Assembly: GCA_937922175.1 (NCBI GenBank)
Contig: CAKZUU010000055.1
Span: 1-12,516, forward strand
Reading direction: 5' to 3'
DNA length: 12,516 nt
Source: an uncultured Gemmataceae bacterium
GTDB taxonomy: Bacteria > Planctomycetota > Planctomycetia > Gemmatales > Gemmataceae
This document shows positions 1-6,437 of this stretch, one piece after another. The notes under the pieces were generated by a model. It made no database searches and had not been told where the DNA came from. It saw only the letters and a program-made list of their open reading frames with translations. The position numbers were made by a program, and so were the translations under genes. The stretch's first letter is position 1, and every line of letters starts with the position of its first letter.

Positions 1-1977
1 ACCATCGACGGCGATGCTCGGGTCGATCTCACCTTCCAGGTCCGCGATATCAACGACCTGATTAAAAGCATGGTCATCCGCGACGAGAAAGGGATGGTCG
101 CGGCCATCAGCTACGACAGCTTCGACCCCGTCGAACGGACCTTGAAGTCGTTCGCTGTTAATCTCACCGGGAATCCGACCTTCGGCCAAATCTTGACGCA
201 GCTTCGCGGCGAGAAGGTCGAGGTCGTCTTGAATCCGACGGTGACGACGCAGCCGGGGACCATCACCGGTTCGGTGTTGGGGATCGAGAAGCAGAAGCAG
301 GCGGTCAAGGAGGGGTCGGCGGTGGAGACGGAGTTCTTGAACTTGTGGTGTGCCGAGGGAGTCCGCTCGATCCGGCTGGCGGAGGTGCAACGTTTACGCT
401 TTTTGAATCCGGTGATGGAAACGGAGTTTCGCCGGGCGTTGGACACGTTGGCGTTGTCGCATGATGCCCAGAAGAAGGCGGTGAGTCTGAGTTTCACGGG
501 CGATGGCAAGCGGGAGGTGCGGGTCGGCTACGTGGTGGAGAATCCGATCTGGAAGACGAGCTATCGACTGGTGCTGGATAAGGAGGGCAAGCCGTTCTTG
601 CAAGGCTGGGCGGTGGTGGATAATCCGACCGACGATGATTGGGACAAGGTCGGGATGGCGTTGATTTCCGGTCGCCCCGTGTCGTTCCAGATGGACATGT
701 ATCAGCCGTTGTATGTCCCCCGACCGATCGCCCAATTGGAACTGTTCCAGTCGCTGCGTCCGGTGGCGTATGATTCAGGCAAGTCGTTGGAGTTTCGAGC
801 TGAGGCTCCGACGGCCGGACCTGCGTCCGCCGCACCTCCCGGCGTCGTCGGTGGTTTCGGTGGCGGTGCGCCAGGCGCTGCACCTGAGTCGGCTATGCGA
901 GGAATGGCGAAAGCCGACCGCAAAGCGATGGCTCTCCAGGGCGAGGCGTTGGGTCGGCAACTCGAATCCCGGATGAACCTGGCGCAGGGGGTGTCGTCGG
1001 CGGCCACGGCGTCGCAGTTGGGCGATTTCTTCCAGTATGTCATCGACCATCCGGTCACGCTGCCGCGGCAGAAGTCGGCTCTGCTGCCGATCATCAACAA
1101 GGAGATCGACGCGACCCGCTTGTCCATCTACAACCCCAGCGTCCATCCCAAGTTCCCCATGCTCGGGTTGAAACTGAAAAACTCCTCCGGCCTGCACCTG
1201 ATGCAAGGCCCCATCACCGTCTTTGAAGGCAGCGTCTATGCCGGCGATGCCCAGATCAAAGACCTCTCCCCCAACGACGAACGTCTCATCTCCTACGCCG
1301 TCGATCTGGGCACCGAAGTCGAAGCCAAGTCCGAACGCAAGCCCGATCGGCTGGTCGCCGTTCGCATCGAGCACGGCCTGCTCATCCAGACCCTCAAGGT
1401 GCGGGAGGAAAAGACCTACACCGCCACCAACCGCAACGGTCAGGCCCGAACACTGTGGATCGAGCATCCGTACCGTCCGGAATTCAAGATCGTCAGCGAG
1501 ACGCCACCGGTGGAACGCACTGCCGAGGTCTATCGCTTCGAGATGAAATTGCCGGCAGCCAAGGAGTCGGTCCGCCGAACCATCGTCGAAGAGCAAGACC
1601 TGAGCACGACGATCGCCTTGACGAATGTGGATGACGGGACGATCCGCTTTTTCATCAACAACACGGTGACCAGTCCGAAGGTGAAGGAGGCGTTGCAGCA
1701 GTTGCAGCAACTGAAGGCGAAACTGGCGACGACGACGCAGGAGTTGAGCCATGTCAACGAGCAGTTGCGTGTGATCACGGAGGACCAAGCGCGACTGCGG
1801 GCCAACTTGAAAGAGATGCCGACGAACGCCGCCGCCTACAAACGCTACCTGGAGAAGTTCGACAAACAGGAGACGGAAATCGAATCGCTGCGGGAGGCCC
1901 AAAAACGCCTGCAACAGCAGCAACTCAAAGCCCAACAAGACGTCGATGCCTACCTCCGCAACCTGAATGTGGGGTAG
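1..1977 (+). CDS. DUF4139-like protein, 5' end outside window
   Basis: The frame is open from base 1, so 658 residues are visible and the true start lies upstream; the first internal ATG is at base 70. The central region resembles DUF4139, known from mucoidy-inhibitor-A-like proteins: VENPIWKTSYRLVL near residues 178-191, then GWAVVDNPTDDDWDKV, a pattern typical of the domain's beta-rich core. A Gly/Ala/Pro-rich linker (about residues 268-300) interrupts the domain, which seems to resume around residue 325. From about residue 559 to the end it is a Gln/Leu/Lys/Glu-rich coiled coil. No catalytic motif is visible and the function is unknown; an envelope or scaffold role is inference. Codon choice shifts along the gene: the middle (about 1120-1490) prefers C-ending codons while its flanks prefer G-ending ones. 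The gene is followed by a hairpin terminator and faces the DAHP synthase gene. Confidence 0.82.
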   Translation, partial: TIDGDARVDLTFQVRDINDLIKSMVIRDEKGMVAAISYDSFDPVERTLKSFAVNLTGNPTFGQILTQLRGEKVEVVLNPTVTTQPGTITGSVLGIEKQKQAVKEGSAVETEFLNLWCAEGVRSIRLAEVQRLRFLNPVMETEFRRALDTLALSHDAQKKAVSLSFTGDGKREVRVGYVVENPIWKTSYRLVLDKEGKPFLQGWAVVDNPTDDDWDKVGMALISGRPVSFQMDMYQPLYVPRPIAQLELFQSLRPVAYDSGKSLEFRAEAPTAGPASAAPPGVVGGFGGGAPGAAPESAMRGMAKADRKAMALQGEALGRQLESRMNLAQGVSSAATASQLGDFFQYVIDHPVTLPRQKSALLPIINKEIDATRLSIYNPSVHPKFPMLGLKLKNSSGLHLMQGPITVFEGSVYAGDAQIKDLSPNDERLISYAVDLGTEVEAKSERKPDRLVAVRIEHGLLIQTLKVREEKTYTATNRNGQARTLWIEHPYRPEFKIVSETPPVERTAEVYRFEMKLPAAKESVRRTIVEEQDLSTTIALTNVDDGTIRFFINNTVTSPKVKEALQQLQQLKAKLATTTQELSHVNEQLRVITEDQARLRANLKEMPTNAAAYKRYLEKFDKQETEIESLREAQKRLQQQQLKAQQDVDAYLRNLNVG

Positions 1978-2007
1978 TCGGACGTCGTTGGTGATCTCGC
2001 GATGACC

Positions 2008-2069
2008 ACGCGCCGAATTCGCCGGCTTCCCCGACCTTTGGGGGCGATGATTCGGCGCGTCGGCTTTTT
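2008..2069 (+). terminator. Rho-independent terminator of the DUF4139-like gene
   Basis: A perfect 11-bp inverted repeat (ACGCGCCGAAT at 2008-2018, complement at 2050-2060) is extended inward by TCGCC/GGCGA (2019-2023 with 2043-2047, two-base bulge). It is followed by CGGC and five T on the plus strand. It starts 31 bases after the stop codon and its T-tract lies 6 bases from the stop codon of the converging DAHP synthase gene. No T-tract follows it on the minus strand, so termination of the opposing gene here is less certain. Confidence 0.7.
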
Positions 2070-2074
2070 CGCCG

Positions 2075-3091
2075 TTAGTTCAGAGACTTGTCCAGAACGC
2101 GAGCCACTCGCTGGAGTTGATCCATCAATTTTTGGAAGCCGGCAAAATCGAGAGATTGAGGCCCATCGGACATTGCGCGGTCAGGGTCTGGATGAACTTC
2201 AATCAAGAGACCATCGGCACCGGCGGCCAAAGCGGCTAAGGCCATCGCCGGAACATAGGCCCTCCGCCCTGTGCCGTGACTCGGATCGACGATGATCGGT
2301 AAATGCGAAAGGCTCTTGCAAGGAGGAATCACCGACAGATCCAACGTATTGCGACTGTGATCGGAAAACGTACGAACGCCTCGCTCGCAAAGGATGACCT
2401 GGTAGTTGCCGCCGCTCATCACATATTCGGCCGCCATCAACCATTCTTCCAAAGTGGCGCTCAACCCACGTTTCAGCAGGACCGGTTTGCGCACTTGAGA
2501 AACCTTCCGCAACAAGCTGAAGTTCTGCATATTCCGGGCACCAATTTGAATCACGTCGGCGGCGTCGGCAACGGCCGAGACGTATTCGCTGTCCATCAAC
2601 TCGGTGACGATACCGATGCCCGTCCGCTGACGCACCCGCTCGAGGATCTTCAAACCCTCCAGGCCGAGACCCTGAAAGGCATAGGGACTCGTGCGCGGCT
2701 TGAAGGCCCCTGCTCGAAGGAAGCGGACACCATTCTCCATGAGAAATTCGGCGGTCCGTTGGATCATCGCTTCATTTTCCACGGAGCATGGCCCGGCGAT
2801 CACCACGAAATGTCCGGGACCAAATGTCCCCTGCGGAAGTCGGATCACCGTGTCGTCGCGGTGCATTTCCCGACTGGCCAGCTTAAACGGTTTGGTAACG
2901 CGGATACACTCTTTGACGCCAGGAAGTGTCTCGAAGAGACTCGTTTCGATCGCTGCCGTATTACCCGTGATCCCAATCGCCGTTCGGGTAGCGCCGGGAA
3001 GCGGATGCGGGGTGAGATCCAACTCGCGAACTCGATCGATCACCGTCTGTATTTGCTCAGCTGTCGCGTCAGAGTCCATCACCACCAACAT
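2075..3091 (-). CDS. aroF: 3-deoxy-7-phosphoheptulonate (DAHP) synthase, class I beta type
   Basis: Condenses phosphoenolpyruvate and erythrose 4-phosphate to DAHP, the first step of the shikimate pathway to aromatic amino acids, in the cytoplasm. The 338 residues begin with a ferredoxin-like regulatory domain (about 1-70), the module that in Thermotoga maritima confers feedback inhibition by tyrosine. The (beta/alpha)8 barrel follows with AGPCSVEN (99-106), KPRTSPYAFQG (131-141), IQIGARN (181-187), LLKRG (205-209), CERGVRTF (235-242) and DPSHGTGRR (269-277). The metal ligands fall at Cys102, His272, Glu298 and Asp309, the numbering I recall for the Thermotoga enzyme, which also supports this ATG as the start. 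Only a weak GGGGGTGG element precedes it. The gene stands alone and is divergent from the alpha/beta hydrolase. The symbol aroF follows the usual name of this subfamily; aroG or aroA are used in some genomes. Confidence 0.95.
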   Translation of the reverse strand: MLVVMDSDATAEQIQTVIDRVRELDLTPHPLPGATRTAIGITGNTAAIETSLFETLPGVKECIRVTKPFKLASREMHRDDTVIRLPQGTFGPGHFVVIAGPCSVENEAMIQRTAEFLMENGVRFLRAGAFKPRTSPYAFQGLGLEGLKILERVRQRTGIGIVTELMDSEYVSAVADAADVIQIGARNMQNFSLLRKVSQVRKPVLLKRGLSATLEEWLMAAEYVMSGGNYQVILCERGVRTFSDHSRNTLDLSVIPPCKSLSHLPIIVDPSHGTGRRAYVPAMALAALAAGADGLLIEVHPDPDRAMSDGPQSLDFAGFQKLMDQLQRVARVLDKSLN

Positions 3092-3196
3092 CGATCACCA
3101 CCCCCGGGAGGAAACCGTTTACTGACCCGTACCTCCAAATTACTGTAACAGTTGAAAAGAAGTTCTCCAACCGGTGGGAATTATGGGCGAATCGTC

Positions 3197-4189
3197 ATGA
3201 GCCGTTTCATCGGGGTGTTGGTGCTGGCAAACGGAATGTTGCTGGATGGTCCTGCCCAAGAAATTCGTCGAGACGACATCCTGTCGCGAATGGCACGGGT
3301 CATGGGCACATTGCCCCGGGCCGAGGAGGTCGTGCCCCTCGATGTTCGTCTCGAGTCGGAGGAACGAAGAGGAGGATACGTCCGCTTCAAAATCTCTTAT
3401 GCCGCCGAAAAGGATGACCGCGTTCCCGCCTGGCTTCTGGTACCGCACGGAGGTGGCCAGCGTGCGGCCATCCTCTGCCTGCATCAAACGGTGACAATCG
3501 GCAAAGACGAACCCGTGGGTTTGGGTTCAAATCAGAACCTCGCCTACGCGCATGAGTTGGCGGAGCGCGGCTATGTGACGTTGGCCCCCGATTATCCCAG
3601 CTTTGGCGAGTATCGGTACGATTTCAAGAAGAGTCGATGGGCCAGTGGCAGTCTCAAAGCGGTGTGGAACAACATGCGGGCGATCGACTTGTTGACCCAG
3701 CGGTCGGAAGTGGATTCCCGAAGGATCGGTGCCATCGGTCATTCGCTCGGAGGGCACAACGCGATGTTTACCGCGGCGTTCGATGATCGAATCCAGGTGA
3801 CCGTTTCCAACTGCGGATTCACCCGATTTGCCAAGTACTATGGCGGAAACCTAAGAGGTTGGACGAGCGATCGTTACATGCCGCGAATCCTAAGCGAGTT
3901 TGATGCCGACCCGAATAAAGTGCCCTTCGATTTTCCCGACGTCGTTCTGGCGATGGCTCCGCGGGCGTTCCTGGCATGTGCTCCGGTGCGGGACGATAAT
4001 TTCGAGGTTAGCGGAGTCCGCGACGTGCTGACGGCGGTCCGGCCAACGTTCGAGCGACTTGGTGCCGCTGAGAAGCTCAAGGCGATTTATCCCGAATGCG
4101 GTCACGAATTTCCGCCTGAGGTGCGAAGAGCAGCGTATCAATTTCTGGATCATTGGCTCGGTCATCAACCGAAGAAAGAGATTCCGTAG
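3197..4189 (+). CDS. Secreted alpha/beta hydrolase (dienelactone hydrolase / S9-like fold)
   Basis: A 330-residue serine hydrolase, probably an esterase or peptidase-like enzyme acting outside the cytoplasm; the substrate cannot be read from sequence. The chosen ATG gives MSRFIGVLVLANGML as a short signal peptide with likely cleavage near GPA-QE. An upstream in-frame TTG (3152) would add 15 polar residues and bury the signal peptide, so I reject it. The nucleophile elbow GHSLGG puts Ser183 at the centre. The acid is probably Asp266 or Asp267 (APVRDDNFE) and the base His303 (ECGHEF). The oxyanion-side strand reads AILCLHQT. Order and spacing fit the prolyl-oligopeptidase / dienelactone-hydrolase superfamily, and planctomycetes carry many such exported hydrolases. 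It converges with rpsU: its TAG stop is directly followed by the A-run that templates the rpsU terminator T-tract. Confidence 0.85.
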   Translation: MSRFIGVLVLANGMLLDGPAQEIRRDDILSRMARVMGTLPRAEEVVPLDVRLESEERRGGYVRFKISYAAEKDDRVPAWLLVPHGGGQRAAILCLHQTVTIGKDEPVGLGSNQNLAYAHELAERGYVTLAPDYPSFGEYRYDFKKSRWASGSLKAVWNNMRAIDLLTQRSEVDSRRIGAIGHSLGGHNAMFTAAFDDRIQVTVSNCGFTRFAKYYGGNLRGWTSDRYMPRILSEFDADPNKVPFDFPDVVLAMAPRAFLACAPVRDDNFEVSGVRDVLTAVRPTFERLGAAEKLKAIYPECGHEFPPEVRRAAYQFLDHWLGHQPKKEIP

Positions 4190-4231
4190 AAAAAACCGAA
4201 AGGCGAACGCTGCCCGACGCAGGTTCGCCTT
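4190..4231 (-). terminator. Rho-independent terminator of rpsU
   Basis: Read on the minus strand, AAGGCGAAC (4231-4223) pairs perfectly with GTTCGCCTT (4208-4200). An inner CTGC/GCAG stem (4210-4213 with 4219-4222) adds stability, and TCGG then six T (4195-4190) follow. It lies 35 bases beyond the rpsU stop codon. The T-tract begins at the base right after the TAG of the opposing hydrolase gene. Confidence 0.8.
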
Positions 4232-4265
4232 CATCGCATTGAATCGTCGCCTACGAAGCCGCTGC

Positions 4266-4466
4266 TCAGCCTTGCAATTTCTGCTGAGCCTTGCGGGCGG
4301 CCTTTTCCTTCCGCAGTTGCGCCCGCCGCCGCTGTTCGCAGGGTTTCTCGTAATATTGGTGCGCTCGAAGTTCTTTCTGCATGCCGCTGCGTTCAATCAA
4401 TTTCTTGAATCGTTTCAACGCTTGGCCAATCGGCTCTTTATCATGAACACGCATTCGCAGACCCAT
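4266..4466 (-). CDS. rpsU: Small ribosomal subunit protein bS21
   Basis: A 66-residue basic protein of the 30S subunit, located near the 3' end of 16S rRNA where the Shine-Dalgarno interaction takes place. It begins MGLRMRVHDKEPIGQALKRF and carries the family core: KRFKKLIERSG, ELRAHQYYEKP and an Arg/Lys-rich C-terminal helix (QRRRAQLRKEKAARKAQQK). Length and motif order match bS21. The frame is open upstream to 4865, but the ATG at 4466 is set by conservation and by a perfect AAAGGAGG four bases upstream. It is monocistronic, with its own promoter, structured leader and terminator; pdxA is divergent and the alpha/beta hydrolase convergent. Confidence 0.96.
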   Translation of the reverse strand: MGLRMRVHDKEPIGQALKRFKKLIERSGMQKELRAHQYYEKPCEQRRRAQLRKEKAARKAQQKLQG

Positions 4467-4470
4467 TCGT

Positions 4471-4478
4471 CCTCCTTT
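4471..4478 (-). promoter_or_regulatory. Perfect Shine-Dalgarno sequence of rpsU
   Basis: Minus-strand AAAGGAGG followed by the four-base spacer ACGA and the rpsU ATG. It fully matches the canonical anti-Shine-Dalgarno and fixes the start codon inside a much longer open frame. Confidence 0.85.
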
Positions 4479-4504
4479 GTTCGAGTTCCGTAAACCAAAC
4501 CCGC

Positions 4505-4535
4505 CCTCGCGGGAGCCGGCTCGCCCCCGCCGAGG
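4505..4535 (-). promoter_or_regulatory. GC-rich hairpin in the rpsU leader
   Basis: CCTCG (4505-4509) pairs with CGAGG (4531-4535) and CGGG (4510-4513) with CCCG (4526-4529), with a single bulged base at 4530, giving a nine-pair GC stem and a loop of 12. The 10-bp palindrome GAGCCGGCTC at 4513-4522 offers an alternative fold. The element lies between the proposed rpsU promoter and its Shine-Dalgarno sequence, so it would form in the 5' untranslated region. A control role is inference. Confidence 0.45.
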
Positions 4536-4548
4536 ACACTGCCAATGT

Positions 4549-4576
4549 ACTATATCGACTCGCCGTCCAGGGTAAA
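4549..4576 (-). promoter_or_regulatory. Candidate sigma-70-type promoter of rpsU
   Basis: On the minus strand TTTACC (4576-4571; four of six matches to TTGACA), a 16-bp spacer and TATAGT (4554-4549; five of six matches to TATAAT). The expected start near 4542 gives a leader of about 75 bases that contains the GC-rich hairpin and the Shine-Dalgarno sequence. Confidence 0.5.
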
Positions 4577-4641
4577 AGAGATTCAATAAGAAATGTTCGA
4601 ATTTCAGCGCTGGATGGATTTCCCCCTTGGAGAAGCCCCGG

Positions 4642-5649
4642 ATGCGACGACCTCGTTTGGCGGTGACCCTGGGTGACGTCGCCGGAATTGGGCCGGAAAT
4701 CGTCATTCGCGCTTGGCCGAAACTGGTCAAAATGGCCGATGTCGTCGTTTTCGGCGATGTGGGATGGATGCGAAAGACGGCCGCCGAGTTAGCGCCATCC
4801 CTCCTCGTCGAGCTCGGCTCCGAGCCAACCGACGCCTCCAGCAGTCCCCGGGTCACGCCGGTCATTCAAGCCACGCAGCAAGATTTGACGGAGGTCCGCA
4901 CGGGAAAAATGTCTGCGGCAGCGGGCCGGGCGGCTTACGACTTTCTTTGTCAGGCTATCGAGGCAGCACTCCGAGGCGAAATCGACGCGATTGTGACGGC
5001 TCCGTTGCATAAAGAGGGTTTGCGTGCCGCAGGTCTGAACTATCCGGGGCACACAGAGATCCTTGCCTCGAAGACCGGGGCGACCCATCATGCCATGCTT
5101 CTCTGGGGACGGGGCCTCACGGTGGGGCATGTCACTTTGCACATGAGCTTGCGAGAGGCGTTAAATCAGATTACAACGGGGGCGATTCTCGAAACATCGC
5201 GTCTGGTGCACCAGATGGTGCGCCGCCTGAAAAATGGGGAATCCGGGCGGTTGGCGGTGGCAGCGGTCAATCCTCACGCCTCCGACGGCGGGATGTTTGG
5301 GAATGAAGAGCAGCTGATTATCGCACCCGCCGTGGAGGCGGCTCGCGGCGAGGGTCTTCCGGTGGTTGGCCCGATTCCAGCGGACACGCTGTTCGCTCGC
5401 GCTGACCGAGTTGAATTCGATGGCATCGTGGCGATGTATCACGATCAAGGTCATATTCCCATGAAGCTCCGCTGCGGCTGGGATCTGGTGAATATCACCG
5501 CCGGGCTCCCCATCATTCGCACCAGCGTGGCCCACGGGACAGCTTACGATATCGCTGGCCGAGGCGTCGCTGACCCCGCCAGCATGATCGCAGCGGCCGA
5601 CGTTGCTTGTCGTTTGGTTTGGTCTTCTCAGGAGGAGGGAAATCAATGA
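4642..5649 (+). CDS. pdxA: 4-hydroxythreonine-4-phosphate dehydrogenase
   Basis: NAD-dependent oxidation of 4-phosphohydroxy-L-threonine; the product then condenses with deoxyxylulose phosphate (by PdxJ) in DXP-dependent pyridoxal phosphate synthesis. The 335 residues carry the family signatures: TLGDVAGIGPEIV near the start, DAIVTAPLHKEG, YPGHTE (His137), VTLHMSL (His167), VNPHASDGG (His212), MYHDQGH (His267) and IRTSVAHGTAYDIAGRG. His167, His212 and His267 sit one residue off the E. coli metal ligands 166/211/266. The usual GDPAGIGPE reads GDVAGIGPE here. I chose ATG 4642, with GGAG nine bases upstream, over the in-frame TTG at 4627. The stop codon overlaps the start of the next gene by four bases. 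No other pdx gene is in the window. Confidence 0.95.
   Translation: MRRPRLAVTLGDVAGIGPEIVIRAWPKLVKMADVVVFGDVGWMRKTAAELAPSLLVELGSEPTDASSSPRVTPVIQATQQDLTEVRTGKMSAAAGRAAYDFLCQAIEAALRGEIDAIVTAPLHKEGLRAAGLNYPGHTEILASKTGATHHAMLLWGRGLTVGHVTLHMSLREALNQITTGAILETSRLVHQMVRRLKNGESGRLAVAAVNPHASDGGMFGNEEQLIIAPAVEAARGEGLPVVGPIPADTLFARADRVEFDGIVAMYHDQGHIPMKLRCGWDLVNITAGLPIIRTSVAHGTAYDIAGRGVADPASMIAAADVACRLVWSSQEEGNQ
5630..5640 (+). promoter_or_regulatory. Shine-Dalgarno sequence inside the end of pdxA
   Basis: AGGAGGAGGGA lies in the last codons of pdxA and ends 5 bases before the ATG at 5646. It supports that start over an upstream in-frame alternative at 5607, which would place extra residues before the signal peptide. 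Confidence 0.75.
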
Positions 5650-6236
5650 AAATCGTCTGGCTTTTCAGTCTCGCCGCTTGGGTGACGACGGTCTCGCTCG
5701 GGCACGCGGAGGACGCGGTCCCCGTCAAGGGCAGTCAAGTCAAGTACCCCGTCGCCGTCACCGCGACCCTCGGCGACAAACAATTCGCACAAAAACTCAC
5801 CGGTGTCGCGATGCGGAAGAAAGCCTTCGTGGATGTGTACACGATCGGCAGTTACGTCGCTCAAGATTTCAAAGGTAAAACCGCCGAAGACTTGGCCTCG
5901 GCTGACGTCATCAAGCAACTCCACCTTGTCATGGAGCGCAGCGTCAGCGGGTCCGATATGGCCAAAGCCTTTGAAACTGCCATCCGAGCCAATTATGGCA
6001 ACGAGTTCGACGCCGACTTGACCCGACTGAACGCCCTGATCGCTCAACATGACCTCAACAAGGGCGACCAAGTTTGGATCACCCACGTGCCCGGCTATGG
6101 TTTGCACTTCAATCTGGTTGGCAAACGTCAAGAGTTCATCCCCGGGCTCAAATTCGCCAAGGCCGTATGGGACATCTACCTCGGCCCCAAGAATGTCGGG
6201 GAGGCCGTGAAAAAAGGACTCACCTCCCGTCTCTAA
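5646..6236 (+). CDS. Exported chalcone-isomerase-like protein
   Basis: 196 residues with a clear signal peptide (MKIVWLFSLAAWVTTVSLGHA, cleavage near residue 21). The rest resembles the bacterial chalcone-isomerase-like family: a basic-hydrophobic stretch LTGVAMRKKAFVDVYTIGSYVA near residues 46-67, a central helical part with MERSVSGSDMAKAF, and the C-terminal pattern AVWDIYLGPKNVGEAVKKGL. Bacterial members are usually exported proteins of unknown role, and plant-type isomerase activity should not be assumed. ATG 5646 shares four bases (ATGA) with the pdxA stop, so the two genes are probably co-transcribed and translationally coupled. Codons are strikingly C-ending compared with pdxA just upstream. 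The family call rests on pattern memory; a structural search would settle it. Confidence 0.75.
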   Translation: MKIVWLFSLAAWVTTVSLGHAEDAVPVKGSQVKYPVAVTATLGDKQFAQKLTGVAMRKKAFVDVYTIGSYVAQDFKGKTAEDLASADVIKQLHLVMERSVSGSDMAKAFETAIRANYGNEFDADLTRLNALIAQHDLNKGDQVWITHVPGYGLHFNLVGKRQEFIPGLKFAKAVWDIYLGPKNVGEAVKKGLTSRL

Positions 6237-6258
6237 TCAATTCCTGCGCTGCTGCGTG

Positions 6259-6285
6259 GGGGCCGGTCAGGAACGGACCGGCCCC
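6259..6285 (+). terminator. Perfect GC hairpin after the pdxA operon, possible terminator
   Basis: GGGGCCGGTC (6259-6268) pairs perfectly with GACCGGCCCC (6276-6285) around a 7-base loop, 22 bases after the stop codon. No T-run follows, so it may need a factor, or it may protect the 3' end of the transcript instead of terminating it. The rest of the 201-bp gap up to the double peptidase gene shows only scattered promoter-like hexamers with no convincing pair. Confidence 0.4.
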
Positions 6286-6437
6286 GGCTGATCACTGCGC
6301 GTGGACCCGCCGGAATTCGTTTGCTTCGTCTCGTCTGACGCTTTGACATTTTTAACCTCCCGTTTGCATCTGAGACCCATCGCTCACCCACCCTTGCTTC
6401 TATAACAGCCCGAAGCGATTTCTTTGGGGAGTTGGTG

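Noticed and set aside
775..1938. 387-codon open frame on the minus strand
   Set aside because: Lies fully antisense to the DUF4139-like gene. The translation is low-complexity Leu/Arg/Gln-rich with no family motif, as expected from a GC-rich shadow frame.
2303..3148. 281-codon open frame on the plus strand
   Set aside because: Antisense to the DAHP synthase gene, whose motifs and metal ligands are all intact.
3142..3152. ACTGTAACAGT palindrome between the divergent aroF-type and hydrolase genes, considered as an operator
   Set aside because: Only five-base arms and a single copy; likely by chance. The 105-bp region shows no convincing promoter pair.
4467..4865. N-terminal extension of rpsU
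   Set aside because: The open frame continues, but the bS21 core begins at the ATG at 4466 with a perfect Shine-Dalgarno, and the extension would overlap pdxA on the other strand.
6343..6406. TTGACA at 6343-6348 and TATAAC at 6401-6406 before the double peptidase gene
   Set aside because: The two hexamers are 52 bp apart and neither has a partner at 16-18 bp, so I do not call a promoter.
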